Shown here: in pieces, positions 36,707-46,285 of the stretch
Layout: every line of letters begins with the position of its first letter
Position numbering within the stretch: position 1 is the stretch's first letter
DNA from: Polynucleobacter sp. AM-26B4
GTDB lineage: Bacteria > Pseudomonadota > Gammaproteobacteria > Burkholderiales > Burkholderiaceae
Length of the DNA: 64,000 bases
Direction of reading: 5' to 3'
Assembly: GCF_018882285.1 (NCBI RefSeq)
Contig: NZ_JACVOT010000001.1
Coordinates: 1,588,113-1,652,112 of the forward strand
Notes under the pieces: generated by a model
What the model saw: only the letters and a program-made list of their open reading frames with translations
Told to the model about the DNA's origin: nothing
Database searches by the model: none
Position numbers and translations under genes: made by a program

Positions 36707-37036
36707 TTATTTTTTTCCGTAGGCTGCGTCATGATCAGGTTCAATTAATAAAACCCTTAAAAAATGATCTTGTCTGAACCCAATTCCGCGTATTGATTTA
36801 CTAACCCGGAATGAATAGAGTGCATCAATACCCTGTGGTGCTTGAATGCTGTGAATCTTTTCCCACCTCAAACCTTTATCTTTATAGACTTGATTCCAAG
36901 TGAGTTGGGTGAGTTTTTCGAAGGTAGCAATTGCCTTCTCCTGTTCAATTTGTTCTAGATTGTTCCAGGTTGATTGAAATGAGGGGCTATTAAGATCAAT
37001 TTCTACTAATAACTCAGGCTTTACGTTTCGCGCCAT
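36707..37036 (-). CDS. Putative toxin of a two-gene addiction-like module
   Basis: A 109-aa small basic protein that I cannot place firmly. The second half (RWEKIHSIQAPQ, then LYSFRVSKSIRGIGFR, FLRVLLIEPDHDAAYG) has the beta-strand pattern and Arg/Asp/His spacing of RelE/ParE-fold cytotoxins that compact around mRNA or gyrase. It overlaps the upstream gene by 23 bp and is the second gene, as toxins usually are. A phage or defence function cannot be excluded. Confidence 0.5.
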   Translation of the reverse strand: MARNVKPELLVEIDLNSPSFQSTWNNLEQIEQEKAIATFEKLTQLTWNQVYKDKGLRWEKIHSIQAPQGIDALYSFRVSKSIRGIGFRQDHFLRVLLIEPDHDAAYGKK

Positions 37037-37304
37037 GAGTTTTTGATATCTTTAACTTTGATAAATCGCTGGCTTTTGCTGGAGTTTTTTCTGCCCATGC
37101 CAAGGCTGCAGTTAGATTCTTTTTAACAGTTGGTGTATGAATCCATCTCTCATTATCAGGAATTACTGTGGCGGTTCTAATGACCCAAACACCAGGTTCA
37201 GGATTTTCAATTAGAACTTGACGACCAGCATGCTCCTTCCCAAGTGAAATTTGTCCACTTGAGCCTATAGATTTAATAACTTGATGATCGATGACTACGC
37301 CCAT
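37014..37304 (-). CDS. Putative antitoxin partner (AbrB-like beta domain)
   Basis: A 96-aa protein read from an ATG with a clear GGAGAG ribosome site; the frame extends 16 codons further upstream, but those would cover the operator repeats. The middle IGSSGQISLGKEHAGRQVLI with PGVWVIRTATVIPDNERW looks like a small swapped-hairpin (AbrB-like) DNA-binding domain, and the Lys/Ala-rich C-terminus could wrap a toxin. Overlap with the following gene and the repeats before it support an autorepressed toxin-antitoxin operon; the family is not certain. Confidence 0.5.
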   Translation of the reverse strand: MGVVIDHQVIKSIGSSGQISLGKEHAGRQVLIENPEPGVWVIRTATVIPDNERWIHTPTVKKNLTAALAWAEKTPAKASDLSKLKISKTHGAKRKA

Positions 37305-37317
37305 GGTTCTCTCCAAT

Positions 37318-37354
37318 TCATGCAGCATGATTGCATTATAGCATGATGGCATGA
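37318..37354. promoter_or_regulatory. GCATGA repeats around a TATAAT box before the putative antitoxin
   Basis: TCATGC-A-GCATGA (37318-37330) is a 13-bp dyad; two more GCATGA half-sites follow at 37341 and 37349. On the minus strand a perfect TATAAT lies between them (complement of 37335-37340). Binding would cover the -10 box, as in autorepressed toxin-antitoxin promoters. Confidence 0.55.
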
Positions 37355-37400
37355 ATTTAGTGAAACCTTTTTTATTTCAATGCCAAATAGTTATTCAAAT

Positions 37401-37425
37401 AAAAAAGCCTCAAATTGAGGCTTTT
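37401..37425. terminator. Intrinsic terminator of mscL-FKBP
   Basis: Stem AGCCTCAA / TTGAGGCT with A-run on the left and T-run on the right, working on either strand. On the minus strand it lies 31 bp past the FKBP stop and before the toxin-antitoxin promoter. Confidence 0.88.
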
Positions 37426-37456
37426 TCTTGATGCAGTAACTGATGAAGGGAGTTGA

Positions 37457-37804
37457 TCAAACAGCTAACAATTCCACTTCAAATAGCAAAGTTGCGTTTG
37501 GTGGAATCACGCCACCAGCACCTGATGCGCCATAGCCCAAGTCTGATGGGATCACCAAGCGACGTGTGCCGCCAACTTTCATGCCTTGAACGCCTTCATC
37601 CCAACCGCGGATGACCATACCGCCGCCCAATGGGAACTCAAAAGGATCGTTGTGATCTTTGCTTGAATCAAACTTTGAACCTGCTTGACCGTTTTCATAC
37701 AACCAACCTGTGTAATGAACTGACACATATTGACCTTTGGTGGCTTCTGCGCCAGATCCTACAACTGTGTCTTCATACTGCAAACCTGATGGAGTGGTGA
37801 TCAT
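37457..37804 (-). CDS. FKBP-type peptidyl-prolyl isomerase
   Basis: A 115-aa single-domain FKBP without a signal peptide, hence cytoplasmic. The fold is complete: YVSVHYTGWLYENGQ, KFDSSKDHNDPFEFPLG, VIRGWDEGVQGMKVGGTRR, LGYGASGAGGVIPPNATL. The Asp-Phe-Trp-Tyr residues lining the active site are present. It matches the small FKBPs common in Burkholderiales. It follows mscL by 9 bp and shares its transcript. Confidence 0.92.
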   Translation of the reverse strand: MITTPSGLQYEDTVVGSGAEATKGQYVSVHYTGWLYENGQAGSKFDSSKDHNDPFEFPLGGGMVIRGWDEGVQGMKVGGTRRLVIPSDLGYGASGAGGVIPPNATLLFEVELLAV

Positions 37805-37813
37805 CTTCTATCC

Positions 37814-38242
37814 TTATTTTTTTAAACTGTCTCTGATTTCTCTTAGTAGCTGAATATCTTCAGGTACTGGAGGTGGTGGTGCATCTGCTTCGTCCTGAAG
37901 TTTAATGCGATTAATGATTTTGACCATTTGGAAAATAATGAAGGCCAAAATCACGAAATTGAGGGTGATCGTCAAAAAGTTACCGTAGGCAAATAATGGT
38001 ACGCCGGCCTTTTTGAGAGCATCCAATGTCATTGGGACATTTTCAGGAACTTTGCCTAAAACAATGAATAAATTAGAAAAATCTAATTTTCCACCAATCA
38101 ACCAGGCAATCACGGGCATGATCACATCGCCCACCACGGAGTCAACGATTTTGCCAAAGGCGCCACCGATGATCACGCCAACCGCTAAATCAATCACATT
38201 GCCTCGAACTGCGAAGGCGCGGAATTCTTGAATCATCTTCAT
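37814..38242 (-). CDS. mscL: Large-conductance mechanosensitive channel MscL
   Basis: A 142-aa inner-membrane channel that opens under osmotic downshock. The start [25 protein letters not shown] (helix S1 and TM1 pore helix, shown in part by [16 protein letters not shown]) is diagnostic, the periplasmic loop and TM2 ([18 protein letters not shown]) follow, and the C-terminal helix ends with the [17 protein letters not shown] bundle segment. Useful for a freshwater lifestyle with frequent dilution stress. Confidence 0.95.
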   Translation of the reverse strand: MKMIQEFRAFAVRGNVIDLAVGVIIGGAFGKIVDSVVGDVIMPVIAWLIGGKLDFSNLFIVLGKVPENVPMTLDALKKAGVPLFAYGNFLTITLNFVILAFIIFQMVKIINRIKLQDEADAPPPPVPEDIQLLREIRDSLKK

Positions 38243-38435
38243 AGGGCTGCTCTTTCTGTCTGCTAAATCAATTAGGTCGGTAGTTTAGCTAGATTGGAAA
38301 TGAAAGCCAATCCGCTTCATGGAGATAAGCGCTAAAAGCCCTATAAATCACTGAATCATAAGACGTCCTTTTGGACCGCCCATCATGTAGAATAGTGAGC
38401 TTTTGTAGTGTTTCACTAGTGGTGGCGGAAAAACC

Positions 38436-38466
38436 CTTGAGAGGTTGACTCCTAAGCCCCTAATTT
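38436..38466 (+). promoter_or_regulatory. Candidate heat-shock (sigma-32) promoter of tig-clpP-clpX
   Basis: CTTGAGA (38436-38442), a 14-bp spacer, and CCCCTAATTT (38457-38466) match the sigma-32 pattern CTTGAAA-N13-15-CCCCATnT, about 25 bp before the tig ATG. Heat-shock control of clpP-clpX is known in E. coli; extension to tig here is inferred. Confidence 0.6.
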
Positions 38467-38490
38467 TATTAGCTTAAACGGGATACCAGC

Positions 38491-39822
38491 ATGTCTGTAA
38501 CGATTGAAAACCTCGGCAATTTAGACCGTAAAATTACTTTAAGCTTTCCAAAAGCTGATACTGAAAAAGCACGCGCTGCGCGCTTACAAAAACTGTCAAA
38601 AACAGTAAAGATGGCAGGCTTTCGTCCTGGCAAGGTTCCCATGAAAATGGTTGAAGCCCAATACGGTATGCAAGTGGACTTTGAAGTTCAGTTTGACCAT
38701 GCCTCTAAATTATTCTTTGATATCAGCAAAAAAGAAGGTTTGAAAATTGCTGGTCAGCCAAGTCTTGAGCCAAAGAGCGACATGACAGCTGATCCAATCG
38801 TTTATGACGCCAAGTTCGAAGTATTCCCAGAAGTAAAGATCGGTGATCTATCAAAAGTAGAAATCACTCGTCACACAACCGATGTGAATGATGCAGAAAT
38901 CGACAAGACTCTAGACATCTTGCGTAAGCAGCGCGTTCACTACCATGTGCGTGGTGAAGCTGGTGAGCACGGCAATGGTGGTGCCAACACAGCGGCTCAA
39001 ACTGGTGACCAAGTCACGGTTGACTTCGTGGGCAAGATTGATGGCGTTGAGTTCACAGGCGGCAAAGCTGAGACCTATTCTTTTGTTTTGGGTGAAGGCC
39101 GCATGTTGCCAGAATTCGAAGCTGCGGCTTTGGGTCTCAAAGTGGGCGATGAAAAAACTTTCCCATTGGCTTTCCCAGCCGACTATCACGGAAAAGACGT
39201 GGCTGGTAAAACAGCTGAGTTCACCATCGTGATGAAAAAAGTTGAATGGCCACATTTGCCAGAAGTGAATGATGAGCTTGCAAAGGCTTTGGGCGTTGCT
39301 GAAGGCGTTGCCAAAATGCGCGAAGAAATTCGTACAAACTTGACACGTGAAGTAGCTCGTCGCACACAGACTTTGTTAAAAGGCCAGGTAATGGAGTCTT
39401 TGACAAAAGCTTGTGAGATGGAAGTGCCTAAAGGTTTGGTTGCTCAAGAGCAAGAGCGTTTGATTGCCAATGCGCGTCAAGACCTAGCTGCTCGTGGTGT
39501 ACCTAATGCCAAAGATGCTCCGATTCCTGCAGAACTATTCACTTCACAAGCGGAACAGCGCGTGAAGCTTGGTTTGATCTTGAATGAATTGGTCAAGCAG
39601 CAATCATTAGAAGCTAAGCCAGAACAAATCAAAGCTGAAATCGAAGAACAATCAGCCAGCTACGAAGATCCAAAAGAAGTGATGCGTTGGTATTACAGCG
39701 ATCCAAAGCGTTTGGCCGATGTTGAAGCCCTTGTTTTAGAGAACAATGTGGTGGCTTATGTGACAGGTCTAGCCAAAGTATCAGAAAAAGCAGTAAGCTT
39801 TGAAGAACTCAGCAAGATGTAA
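38491..39822 (+). CDS. tig: Trigger factor
   Basis: A 443-aa ribosome-bound chaperone. The ribosome-docking signature is GFRPGKVP (residues 43-50), followed by the FKBP-like domain at about residues 155-240 ([30 protein letters not shown]) and the helical substrate cradle. It leads the cluster tig-clpP-clpX and has a candidate heat-shock promoter directly upstream. The linker before the FKBP domain has a small Gly/His/Asn-rich insert ([14 protein letters not shown]). Confidence 0.95.
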   Translation: MSVTIENLGNLDRKITLSFPKADTEKARAARLQKLSKTVKMAGFRPGKVPMKMVEAQYGMQVDFEVQFDHASKLFFDISKKEGLKIAGQPSLEPKSDMTADPIVYDAKFEVFPEVKIGDLSKVEITRHTTDVNDAEIDKTLDILRKQRVHYHVRGEAGEHGNGGANTAAQTGDQVTVDFVGKIDGVEFTGGKAETYSFVLGEGRMLPEFEAAALGLKVGDEKTFPLAFPADYHGKDVAGKTAEFTIVMKKVEWPHLPEVNDELAKALGVAEGVAKMREEIRTNLTREVARRTQTLLKGQVMESLTKACEMEVPKGLVAQEQERLIANARQDLAARGVPNAKDAPIPAELFTSQAEQRVKLGLILNELVKQQSLEAKPEQIKAEIEEQSASYEDPKEVMRWYYSDPKRLADVEALVLENNVVAYVTGLAKVSEKAVSFEELSKM

Positions 39823-39865
39823 TTTTTGTATTGCTGTTGATGGATACCCTGGAGACAAAAAGAAT

Positions 39866-40486
39866 ATGAACCACACACAAAATAACGCACTAGATACACA
39901 AGCCTTGGGCATGGTTCCAATGGTCGTAGAAACATCTGGTCGTGGTGAGCGTGCTTATGACATTTATTCACGCTTATTAAAAGAGCGTGTGGTGTTCTTG
40001 GTAGGTGAAGTCAATGATCAAACAGCTAATTTGGTCATTGCTCAATTGCTTTTCTTGGAAAGCGAAAACCCAGAGAAAGACATTTCTTTGTACATCAACT
40101 CTCCAGGTGGATCTGTTTCTGCTGGTTTGGCTATTTACGACACGATGCAGTTCATCAAGCCGGATGTCAGCACCTTGTGCATGGGCATGGCAGCGAGTAT
40201 GGGTGCATTCTTGTTGGCCGCTGGAACAAAAGGCAAGCGCTTCTCATTGCCTAATTCACGTGTGATGATTCATCAGCCTTTGGGTGGTGCACGTGGTCAA
40301 GCGTCTGATATTGAGATTCAAGCTCGCGAGATTCTTTATTTGCGCGAACGTTTGAACAAGGTATTGTCTGATCGCACAGGTCAAACCATTGAAACGATTG
40401 CTAAAGACACTGATCGTGATAACTTCATGTCAGCAGAGCAAGCCAAAGAATACGGCCTCATCGATCAAGTGATCGAAAAGCGCTGA
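39866..40486 (+). CDS. clpP: ATP-dependent Clp protease proteolytic subunit
   Basis: A 206-aa serine peptidase that forms the two-ring ClpP barrel. Catalytic triad: Ser111 in GMAASMGAF, His136 in MIHQPLGG, Asp185 in DTDRDNFM, the same numbers as in the E. coli precursor. The frame is open further upstream to 39800, but the ATG at 39866 has a ggagac ribosome site and the expected short propeptide. clpX follows 27 bp downstream. Confidence 0.96.
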   Translation: MNHTQNNALDTQALGMVPMVVETSGRGERAYDIYSRLLKERVVFLVGEVNDQTANLVIAQLLFLESENPEKDISLYINSPGGSVSAGLAIYDTMQFIKPDVSTLCMGMAASMGAFLLAAGTKGKRFSLPNSRVMIHQPLGGARGQASDIEIQAREILYLRERLNKVLSDRTGQTIETIAKDTDRDNFMSAEQAKEYGLIDQVIEKR

Positions 40487-40513
40487 TCTAAAAGATAGTC
40501 AGGGGGTTCACTC

Positions 40514-41803
40514 ATGAGCGATACAACCAATTCAACTGAGAAGCCTCTTTACTGCTCATTCTGTGGCAAGAGTCAGCACGAAGTTAAAAAACTAATTGCA
40601 GGCCCATCTGTATTTATTTGTGATGAGTGCATTGATTTATGCACGGACATTATCACCGAAGAAATCAGCCAATTGCCTGAAGCAGATCTTCGCGAAGGGC
40701 TGCCAACTCCTCATGAAATCCGCGCCAGTCTTGATCAATATGTGATTGGTCAAGATCATGCCAAAAAACAATTGGCAGTAGCGGTGTACAACCACTACAA
40801 GCGCCTGAAGCACATTGAAACCACTGGTGCCGCTAAAAACAAAAAAACTGTTCATAACGGTGTTGAGTTAGCCAAGAGCAATATCTTGTTGATTGGCCCG
40901 ACTGGATCAGGCAAAACATTATTGGCTCAAACATTGGCCAGATTATTAGATGTGCCATTTGTGATCGCTGATGCCACAACTTTGACTGAAGCTGGTTATG
41001 TTGGTGAAGACGTTGAGAACATCATTCAAAAGCTTTTACAAGCTTGTGACTACAACGTTGAAAAAGCACAAAAGGGCATTGTTTACATCGATGAGATCGA
41101 TAAGATCTCACGCAAATCAGACAACCCATCAATCACCCGTGACGTATCAGGTGAGGGAGTACAGCAAGCACTTTTAAAGCTTGTTGAAGGAACCATGGCT
41201 TCTGTACCTCCACAAGGTGGTCGCAAGCATCCCAATCAAGATTTCTTGCAAGTCGACACAACCAACATCCTGTTTATCTGCGGTGGTGCTTTTGACGGTT
41301 TAGAAAAAGTGATTCAGCAACGCACGGTCACAGCCGGTATCGGTTTTGGTGCTCAAGTGCGCGGCAAAGATGACCGTTCTATCTCTGAGTTGCTCAAAGA
41401 AGTTCAGACTGAAGATTTGATCAAATTTGGTTTGATTCCAGAATTGATTGGCCGTTTACCAGTGGTAGCCACCTTGGCTCAATTGGATGAAGCTGCCTTG
41501 GTTCAGATTCTCACAGAGCCTAACAATGCCTTGGTGAAGCAATACCAGGCCTTATTGGACATGGAAGGTGTTGAATTAGAGATTCGTCCTAATGCACTGA
41601 GTGCCATTGCTAAAAAAGCCATTGCCCGTAAAACAGGTGCCCGTGGTTTGAGATCGATCATCGAACACGCTTTGATGGATGTGATGTACGACTTACCAAG
41701 TCTAGAAAACGTTCAACGCGTCGTCATCGATGAGAGCACCATCAATGGTGATGGCAAGCCTTTGATGCTCTACCAAGAAGCATCCGAGAAGGCCGCTTCT
41801 TAA
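40514..41803 (+). CDS. clpX: ATP-dependent Clp protease ATP-binding subunit ClpX
   Basis: A 429-aa AAA+ unfoldase feeding ClpP. The N-terminal zinc finger has Cys pairs in YCSFCGKS and ICDECIDLC; the Walker A is GPTGSGKT, Walker [10 protein letters not shown], and the pore loops are GYVGEDVE and [10 protein letters not shown]. The IGF-type ClpP-docking loop appears as GIGFGAQV. It ends with a strong terminator, so lon is transcribed separately. Confidence 0.96.
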   Translation: MSDTTNSTEKPLYCSFCGKSQHEVKKLIAGPSVFICDECIDLCTDIITEEISQLPEADLREGLPTPHEIRASLDQYVIGQDHAKKQLAVAVYNHYKRLKHIETTGAAKNKKTVHNGVELAKSNILLIGPTGSGKTLLAQTLARLLDVPFVIADATTLTEAGYVGEDVENIIQKLLQACDYNVEKAQKGIVYIDEIDKISRKSDNPSITRDVSGEGVQQALLKLVEGTMASVPPQGGRKHPNQDFLQVDTTNILFICGGAFDGLEKVIQQRTVTAGIGFGAQVRGKDDRSISELLKEVQTEDLIKFGLIPELIGRLPVVATLAQLDEAALVQILTEPNNALVKQYQALLDMEGVELEIRPNALSAIAKKAIARKTGARGLRSIIEHALMDVMYDLPSLENVQRVVIDESTINGDGKPLMLYQEASEKAAS

Positions 41804-41853
41804 GAGCTTCTGATTGAACTAAATATAGTATTTAATACTGTTTAATCAGAAAA

Positions 41854-41877
41854 AACCCCCTAAATAGGGGGTTTTTT
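41854..41877 (+). terminator. Intrinsic terminator of clpX
   Basis: Stem CCCCCTA / TAGGGGG with AA loop, extended by flanking A and T runs, 53 bp past the clpX stop. It separates the tig-clpP-clpX transcript from lon. Confidence 0.92.
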
Positions 41878-41970
41878 CATTTTTCCTCCCAAAAACAGTC
41901 ATGGGCAAAGAAAAAATAGATGAAAAAATGAGAAAAATGCATTTTTTTATCAATTTTCTTAGTTTTTACC

Positions 41971-42000
41971 CTTGTTTTTGAGCAAAACAGACCCAAATTC
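41971..42000 (+). promoter_or_regulatory. Candidate heat-shock (sigma-32) promoter of lon
   Basis: CTTGTTT (41971-41977), a 14-bp spacer and CCCAAATTC (41992-42000) resemble the sigma-32 pattern less perfectly than the tig site; leader length would be about 45 nt. lon is a classical heat-shock gene. Confidence 0.45.
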
Positions 42001-42052
42001 AATGTATTCTTACTACGTAGGAAAATACAAACACACATTTTGGAGATAAACC

Positions 42053-44479
42053 ATGCCTGGTGACTTGTTACTTCCTTCTGAACCCATCCAGCTGCCATTG
42101 TTGCCGCTAAGAGATGTGGTGGTATTCCCGCACATGGTCATTCCATTGTTCGTGGGTAGACCTAAATCTATCAAAGCTCTTGAAGCTGCCATGGAAACTG
42201 GCAAAAGCGTCTTATTGGTTGCTCAAAAAACGGCTGCCAAAGACGAACCTGCTGTGGAAGATTTGTACACAGTGGGCTGTATTGCCAAGATTCTACAAAT
42301 GCTCAAACTGCCAGACGGCACCGTCAAGGTCCTTGTTGAGGGAACTCAACGTGCGGATGTTGCCAATGTTGAAGATAGTTTGGAATACTTCATGTGTGAA
42401 GCCACACCTCAAGCCATCGCTAGCAGCGAAGTGCCAGAGATCGAGGCTTTGCGTCGTGCGGTGGTTTCTCAGTTTGATCAATACGTCAAACTCAACAAAA
42501 AGATTCCTCAAGAAATCCTGGCGACTTTGCAAGGCATTGATGATGCCGGTCGCTTGGCCGACACCATCTGCTCACACTTGCCAATCAAGTTGGATCAGAA
42601 GCAAAGACTCCTAGAGTTGCCAACGGTGGTTGAGCGACTAGAAGCGATCTTGGCCCACCTTGAAAGTGAAATCGATATTCTTCAAGTTGAAAAACGCATC
42701 CGTGGACGTGTCAAACGTCAAATGGAAAAGAGTCAGCGTGAGTACTATTTGAATGAACAAGTCAAAGCTATTCAGAAAGAATTGGGCGAAGGCGAAGAGG
42801 GTGCTGATATCGAAGAACTCGATAAACGCATCAAAGCTGCCAAGATGCCTAAAGAAGCTTTGAAAAAAGCTGAATCAGAAATGAAGAAATTGAAGTTGAT
42901 GTCTCCGATGTCAGCTGAAGCTTCAGTGATTCGTAACTACATCGAAACATTGGTGAACTTGCCTTGGAAGAAAAAGAGCAAGGTCAATAATGATTTAACC
43001 AATGCCGAAAAAGTATTGAACGAAGACCACTATGGTTTAGATAAAGTCAAAGAACGTATTTTGGAATACCTCGCAGTTCAACAACGCGTTGAAAAAGTGA
43101 AGGCTCCAATCCTCTGTTTGGTTGGCCCTCCTGGTGTTGGTAAAACATCTTTGGGTCAATCGATTGCTCGTGCCACAAACCGTAAGTTTGTGCGCATGGC
43201 CTTGGGTGGTGTGCGTGATGAATCTGAAATCCGTGGTCACCGTCGTACCTACATTGGATCAATGCCAGGCAAGATTTTGTCTAGCTTGACCAAAGTCGGT
43301 GTGCGCAATCCATTGTTCTTGTTAGATGAGATTGACAAGATGGGCATGGACTTCCGTGGTGATCCTGCGAGCGCGATGCTTGAAGTCTTAGATCCAGAAC
43401 AAAACCACACCTTCCAAGATCACTATGTTGAAGTCGATTACGACTTGTCAGATGTGATGTTTGTAGCGACTTCAAACTCATTGAACATTCCAGGTCCTTT
43501 GCTTGATCGTATGGAAGTGATTCGTTTAGCGGGTTACACCGAAGACGAAAAAACGCACATTGCATTGAGCTACCTATTGCCTAAGCAAATCAAAGGCAAT
43601 GGCTTGAAGTCTGGTGAAATTGTGGTGGATGAATCAGCGATTCGCGACATCATTCGTTACTACACCCGCGAAGCAGGTGTGCGTGCGCTTGAACGTGAAA
43701 TCAGCAAAATCTGCCGTAAGGTGGTCAAGCTACTGTTGCTCAAAAAAGAAGCCGCACCAATCAAAGTCGATGGTTCGAACTTGGATAAGTTCCTATCAGT
43801 GCGTCGCTATGACTACGGTCTAGCCGCTAAGCAAAACCAAGTGGGTCAAGTCACTGGTTTGGCATGGACTGAAGTGGGTGGTGATCTATTGACCATTGAA
43901 GCAGCTGTGATGCCAGGTAAGGGCAACACGATTCGCACTGGTTCATTGGGTGATGTGATGAAAGAATCTGTTGAGGCAGCACGCTCAGTGGTTCGCTCAC
44001 GTGGTCGCAAATTGGGTATCACTGAAGAATCTTTTGAAAAGAAAGATATTCACATTCACTTCCCAGAAGGCGCCACACCGAAGGACGGTCCATCAGCCGG
44101 TATTGCGATCACCACAGCTTTGGTTTCAGTCTTAACAGGCATTCCAGTCAGAGCCGATGTGGCCATGACTGGTGAAATCACCTTGCGTGGTGAGGTTTTG
44201 CCAATTGGTGGCTTGAAAGAGAAACTATTGGCGGCTCACCGAGGTGGCATCAAGCTAGCTTTGATTCCTGAAGAAAACATCAAAGATTTGACCGACATTC
44301 CTGATAACGTTAAAAACGCGATCGAGATTGTTCCCGTCAGATGGATTGATAAGGTCTTGGAATTGGCGCTAGAAAAAATGCCAGAAGCCTTGCCTGAGTT
44401 AACCGCTGAAGAAATCGCCAAAGCTGCTGAAGCAAGTAAATCTGCTCAAGCCAGCTCAGGGGATGTCCTCAAGCACTAA
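42053..44479 (+). CDS. lon: ATP-dependent protease La (Lon)
   Basis: An 808-aa single-chain AAA+ protease. An N-terminal substrate-binding domain ([20 protein letters not shown] at the start) and coiled coil are followed by the AAA module with Walker A GPPGVGKT and Walker [11 protein letters not shown], then the protease domain with catalytic Ser681 in [10 protein letters not shown] and Lys724 in GGLKEKLL, exactly 43 residues apart as in E. coli. Good ribosome site (tggagat). A 15-bp hairpin and the tRNA-Val gene follow. Confidence 0.96.
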   Translation: MPGDLLLPSEPIQLPLLPLRDVVVFPHMVIPLFVGRPKSIKALEAAMETGKSVLLVAQKTAAKDEPAVEDLYTVGCIAKILQMLKLPDGTVKVLVEGTQRADVANVEDSLEYFMCEATPQAIASSEVPEIEALRRAVVSQFDQYVKLNKKIPQEILATLQGIDDAGRLADTICSHLPIKLDQKQRLLELPTVVERLEAILAHLESEIDILQVEKRIRGRVKRQMEKSQREYYLNEQVKAIQKELGEGEEGADIEELDKRIKAAKMPKEALKKAESEMKKLKLMSPMSAEASVIRNYIETLVNLPWKKKSKVNNDLTNAEKVLNEDHYGLDKVKERILEYLAVQQRVEKVKAPILCLVGPPGVGKTSLGQSIARATNRKFVRMALGGVRDESEIRGHRRTYIGSMPGKILSSLTKVGVRNPLFLLDEIDKMGMDFRGDPASAMLEVLDPEQNHTFQDHYVEVDYDLSDVMFVATSNSLNIPGPLLDRMEVIRLAGYTEDEKTHIALSYLLPKQIKGNGLKSGEIVVDESAIRDIIRYYTREAGVRALEREISKICRKVVKLLLLKKEAAPIKVDGSNLDKFLSVRRYDYGLAAKQNQVGQVTGLAWTEVGGDLLTIEAAVMPGKGNTIRTGSLGDVMKESVEAARSVVRSRGRKLGITEESFEKKDIHIHFPEGATPKDGPSAGIAITTALVSVLTGIPVRADVAMTGEITLRGEVLPIGGLKEKLLAAHRGGIKLALIPEENIKDLTDIPDNVKNAIEIVPVRWIDKVLELALEKMPEALPELTAEEIAKAAEASKSAQASSGDVLKH

Positions 44480-44495
44480 TCTTGTATTAAAAGAA

Positions 44496-44532
44496 CCTTC
44501 ACACAATGGCCTCATCAGCCATTGTGTGAAGG
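44496..44532. terminator. Very strong hairpin between lon and tRNA-Val
   Basis: A perfect 15-bp stem, CCTTCACACAATGGC / GCCATTGTGTGAAGG, with a 7-nt loop. No T-run follows, so it may act as a Rho-type or processing site, or simply protect the lon 3' end. Confidence 0.65.
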
Positions 44533-44560
44533 ACTTGTTTAACCAAACAGTCTGAAATAT

Positions 44561-44589
44561 TTGCAGTGGGAATGAAGGTACTGTATACT
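44561..44589 (+). promoter_or_regulatory. Sigma-70 promoter of tRNA-Val
   Basis: TTGCAG and TATACT separated by exactly 17 bp, ending 13 bp before the mature tRNA 5' end. No GC-rich stringent discriminator is obvious (ctcgttt). Confidence 0.75.
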
Positions 44590-44602
44590 CTCGTTTCTCT
44601 GT

Positions 44603-44678
44603 GGGTGCTTAGCTCAGTTGGTAGAGCGTCGCCCTTACAAGGCGAATGTCGGCGGTTCGACCCCGTCAGCACCCACCA
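44603..44678 (+). tRNA. tRNA-Val (anticodon TAC)
   Basis: A 76-nt tRNA with encoded CCA. Acceptor stem GGGTGCT / AGCACCC, D-arm AGCTCAGTTGGTAGAGC, anticodon TAC at 44636-44638 in the usual 7-nt loop (CTTACAA) closed by GTCGC-type pairing, and T-loop GTTCGAC. Discriminator base A. Reads GTA/GTN valine codons. It lies alone between lon and ppiD. Confidence 0.96.
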
Positions 44679-44719
44679 CAGATTTCTTCTGACTTTTTCT
44701 ACGTCAACACCACATACCC

Positions 44720-46171
44720 ATGCTTGAATCGATCCGTAAGTACCAAAAAATACTGATGGGGCTTTTACTTTTGCTCATCTTGCCATCTTTCGTCTTTTTG
44801 GGCGTTGAGAGTTACATGAAAGACATGGGCAAAGACTCAGCCTTGGTCAAAGTGGATGGTGCTGCCATCACCCGTCAAGAACTTGATAATGCTGTGAAAT
44901 TAAGAGCTGATCGTTTGCAACAACAGCAAGGTCGTGTGGACTCAGCCTTGGTCAACAGCGTGCCGTTCAAACAAGCAGTTTTGAATGAAATCGTTCAACA
45001 GCGCCTGTTGGCTTATGAAATGAAAGCCCTCAAGCTCTCTATCAGTCCTGAAGCCTTGGCCCGTGATTTGACACAAATTCCAGAAATCAAAGCGCTTTAT
45101 AACAATGGTCAGTTTGATGCTGAGCGATATAAAAAGCTTTTGGCCAGCAATAACTTGACGGTCGACCAATTTGAAAATGGTCGTCGTTATGAGTTGATGA
45201 CACGCCATGTTTTGACAGCAGTGGTTGCTACAGGTATTGGCTCAAGAAAAGTGGCTGAGCAAGTATCCATCGCCTTTGAAACAGAACGTGAAGTTCAATC
45301 ATTGCGATTCTCACCGAACGACTTTGTTTCTAAAGTGAATCCATCACAGCAAGACATTGAGTCTTTCTATCAAAGCAATATCAATGCTTACCAAGCGCCT
45401 GAGAACGTAGAAGTTGAATACGTGATCTTGCAAGGTGATGCTAAGGCAGATCCAAAGAAATTCGCAGAAAAAGCAGATTTGTTCGCCAACATGGCTTATG
45501 AACAGTCTGATAGTTTGAAGCCAGTGGCTGATCGCTTGAGCTTGCCAATTCAAAAAGCCAGCAACATCACCCGCGGTGGTTTGCGTGGAGCTCCAGCGGA
45601 TCATCCATTCAACAACCCTAAATTATTGGCAGCCATCTTTGCTGATGATGCAGTTAAAAATCGTCGCAATATTGAAGCCTTAGAGTTATCACCAGGAAAG
45701 ATCATTTCTGCGCGTGTCACAACTCACAAGCCACAAGCTGCTTTGCCTTTGTCTCAGATCCAAGCTGATGTGAAAAAACAAGTGTCACTCAGAATGGCTC
45801 AAGAGTTAGCACTCAAGACTGGTCAAGAACGATTTGAAGCACTTCAAAAGAACCCAAGCGAATCAGCAGGTTTTAGTTCTGCCAAATGGGTATCTCGCAA
45901 TAAACCAGCAGATCTGACTGCCAGCGGTATGGATGCTGTGATGTCAGTGAACGCAAAACAATTGCCAGCAGTGGTCAGTGCCCAAGCCAATGATGGCGGA
46001 TTTGCTATTTACCGAGTGAACAAATTGCAACAGCCAAGCCAATCAGATCAAAAATTGCGTGCCAATCAAGCCCGTCAAGTAGCAGACCTCAGCACCCAAG
46101 CTGAAGCAGCCGCTTATTTTGAGAGTGTGAAAGATCGTGCAGGTGTTAAGCAAGTGAATTCTGTGAAGTAA
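44720..46171 (+). CDS. ppiD: PpiD-like membrane-anchored periplasmic chaperone lacking the parvulin domain
   Basis: A 483-aa protein with one N-terminal membrane anchor (LMGLLLLLILPSFVFLGV, residues about 13-30) and a SurA/PpiD-type chaperone domain (KVDGAAITRQELDNAV onward, through QFENGRRYELMTRHV). PpiD helps newly secreted proteins leave the Sec channel. In E. coli PpiD (623 aa) a parvulin isomerase domain follows; here the corresponding place holds only a short segment (EYVILQGDAKADPKK, FANMAYEQSDSLKP) before the C-terminal domain, and no parvulin motif is seen. The place behind lon and tRNA-Val supports the assignment. Confidence 0.85.
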   Translation: MLESIRKYQKILMGLLLLLILPSFVFLGVESYMKDMGKDSALVKVDGAAITRQELDNAVKLRADRLQQQQGRVDSALVNSVPFKQAVLNEIVQQRLLAYEMKALKLSISPEALARDLTQIPEIKALYNNGQFDAERYKKLLASNNLTVDQFENGRRYELMTRHVLTAVVATGIGSRKVAEQVSIAFETEREVQSLRFSPNDFVSKVNPSQQDIESFYQSNINAYQAPENVEVEYVILQGDAKADPKKFAEKADLFANMAYEQSDSLKPVADRLSLPIQKASNITRGGLRGAPADHPFNNPKLLAAIFADDAVKNRRNIEALELSPGKIISARVTTHKPQAALPLSQIQADVKKQVSLRMAQELALKTGQERFEALQKNPSESAGFSSAKWVSRNKPADLTASGMDAVMSVNAKQLPAVVSAQANDGGFAIYRVNKLQQPSQSDQKLRANQARQVADLSTQAEAAAYFESVKDRAGVKQVNSVK

Positions 46172-46209
46172 TTATTGAGTAGCTAGACAATTAAATGCAT
46201 GATCTAAAA

Positions 46210-46237
46210 GCCACTTCAAATCAGAAGTGGCTTTTTT
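46210..46237 (+). terminator. Intrinsic terminator of ppiD
   Basis: Stem GCCACTTC / GAAGTGGC with an AAATCA loop and a run of six Ts, 38 bp past the ppiD stop. Confidence 0.92.
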
Positions 46238-46285
46238 CATTGATAAAAGACTTTCAATCAATTCTAAATAAGTCATAATCCCTGC

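Noticed and set aside
39800..39865. Upstream extension of clpP
   Set aside because: The extra residues are cysteine-rich, non-homologous and overlap the tig end; the ATG at 39866 restores exact E. coli numbering of the catalytic triad.
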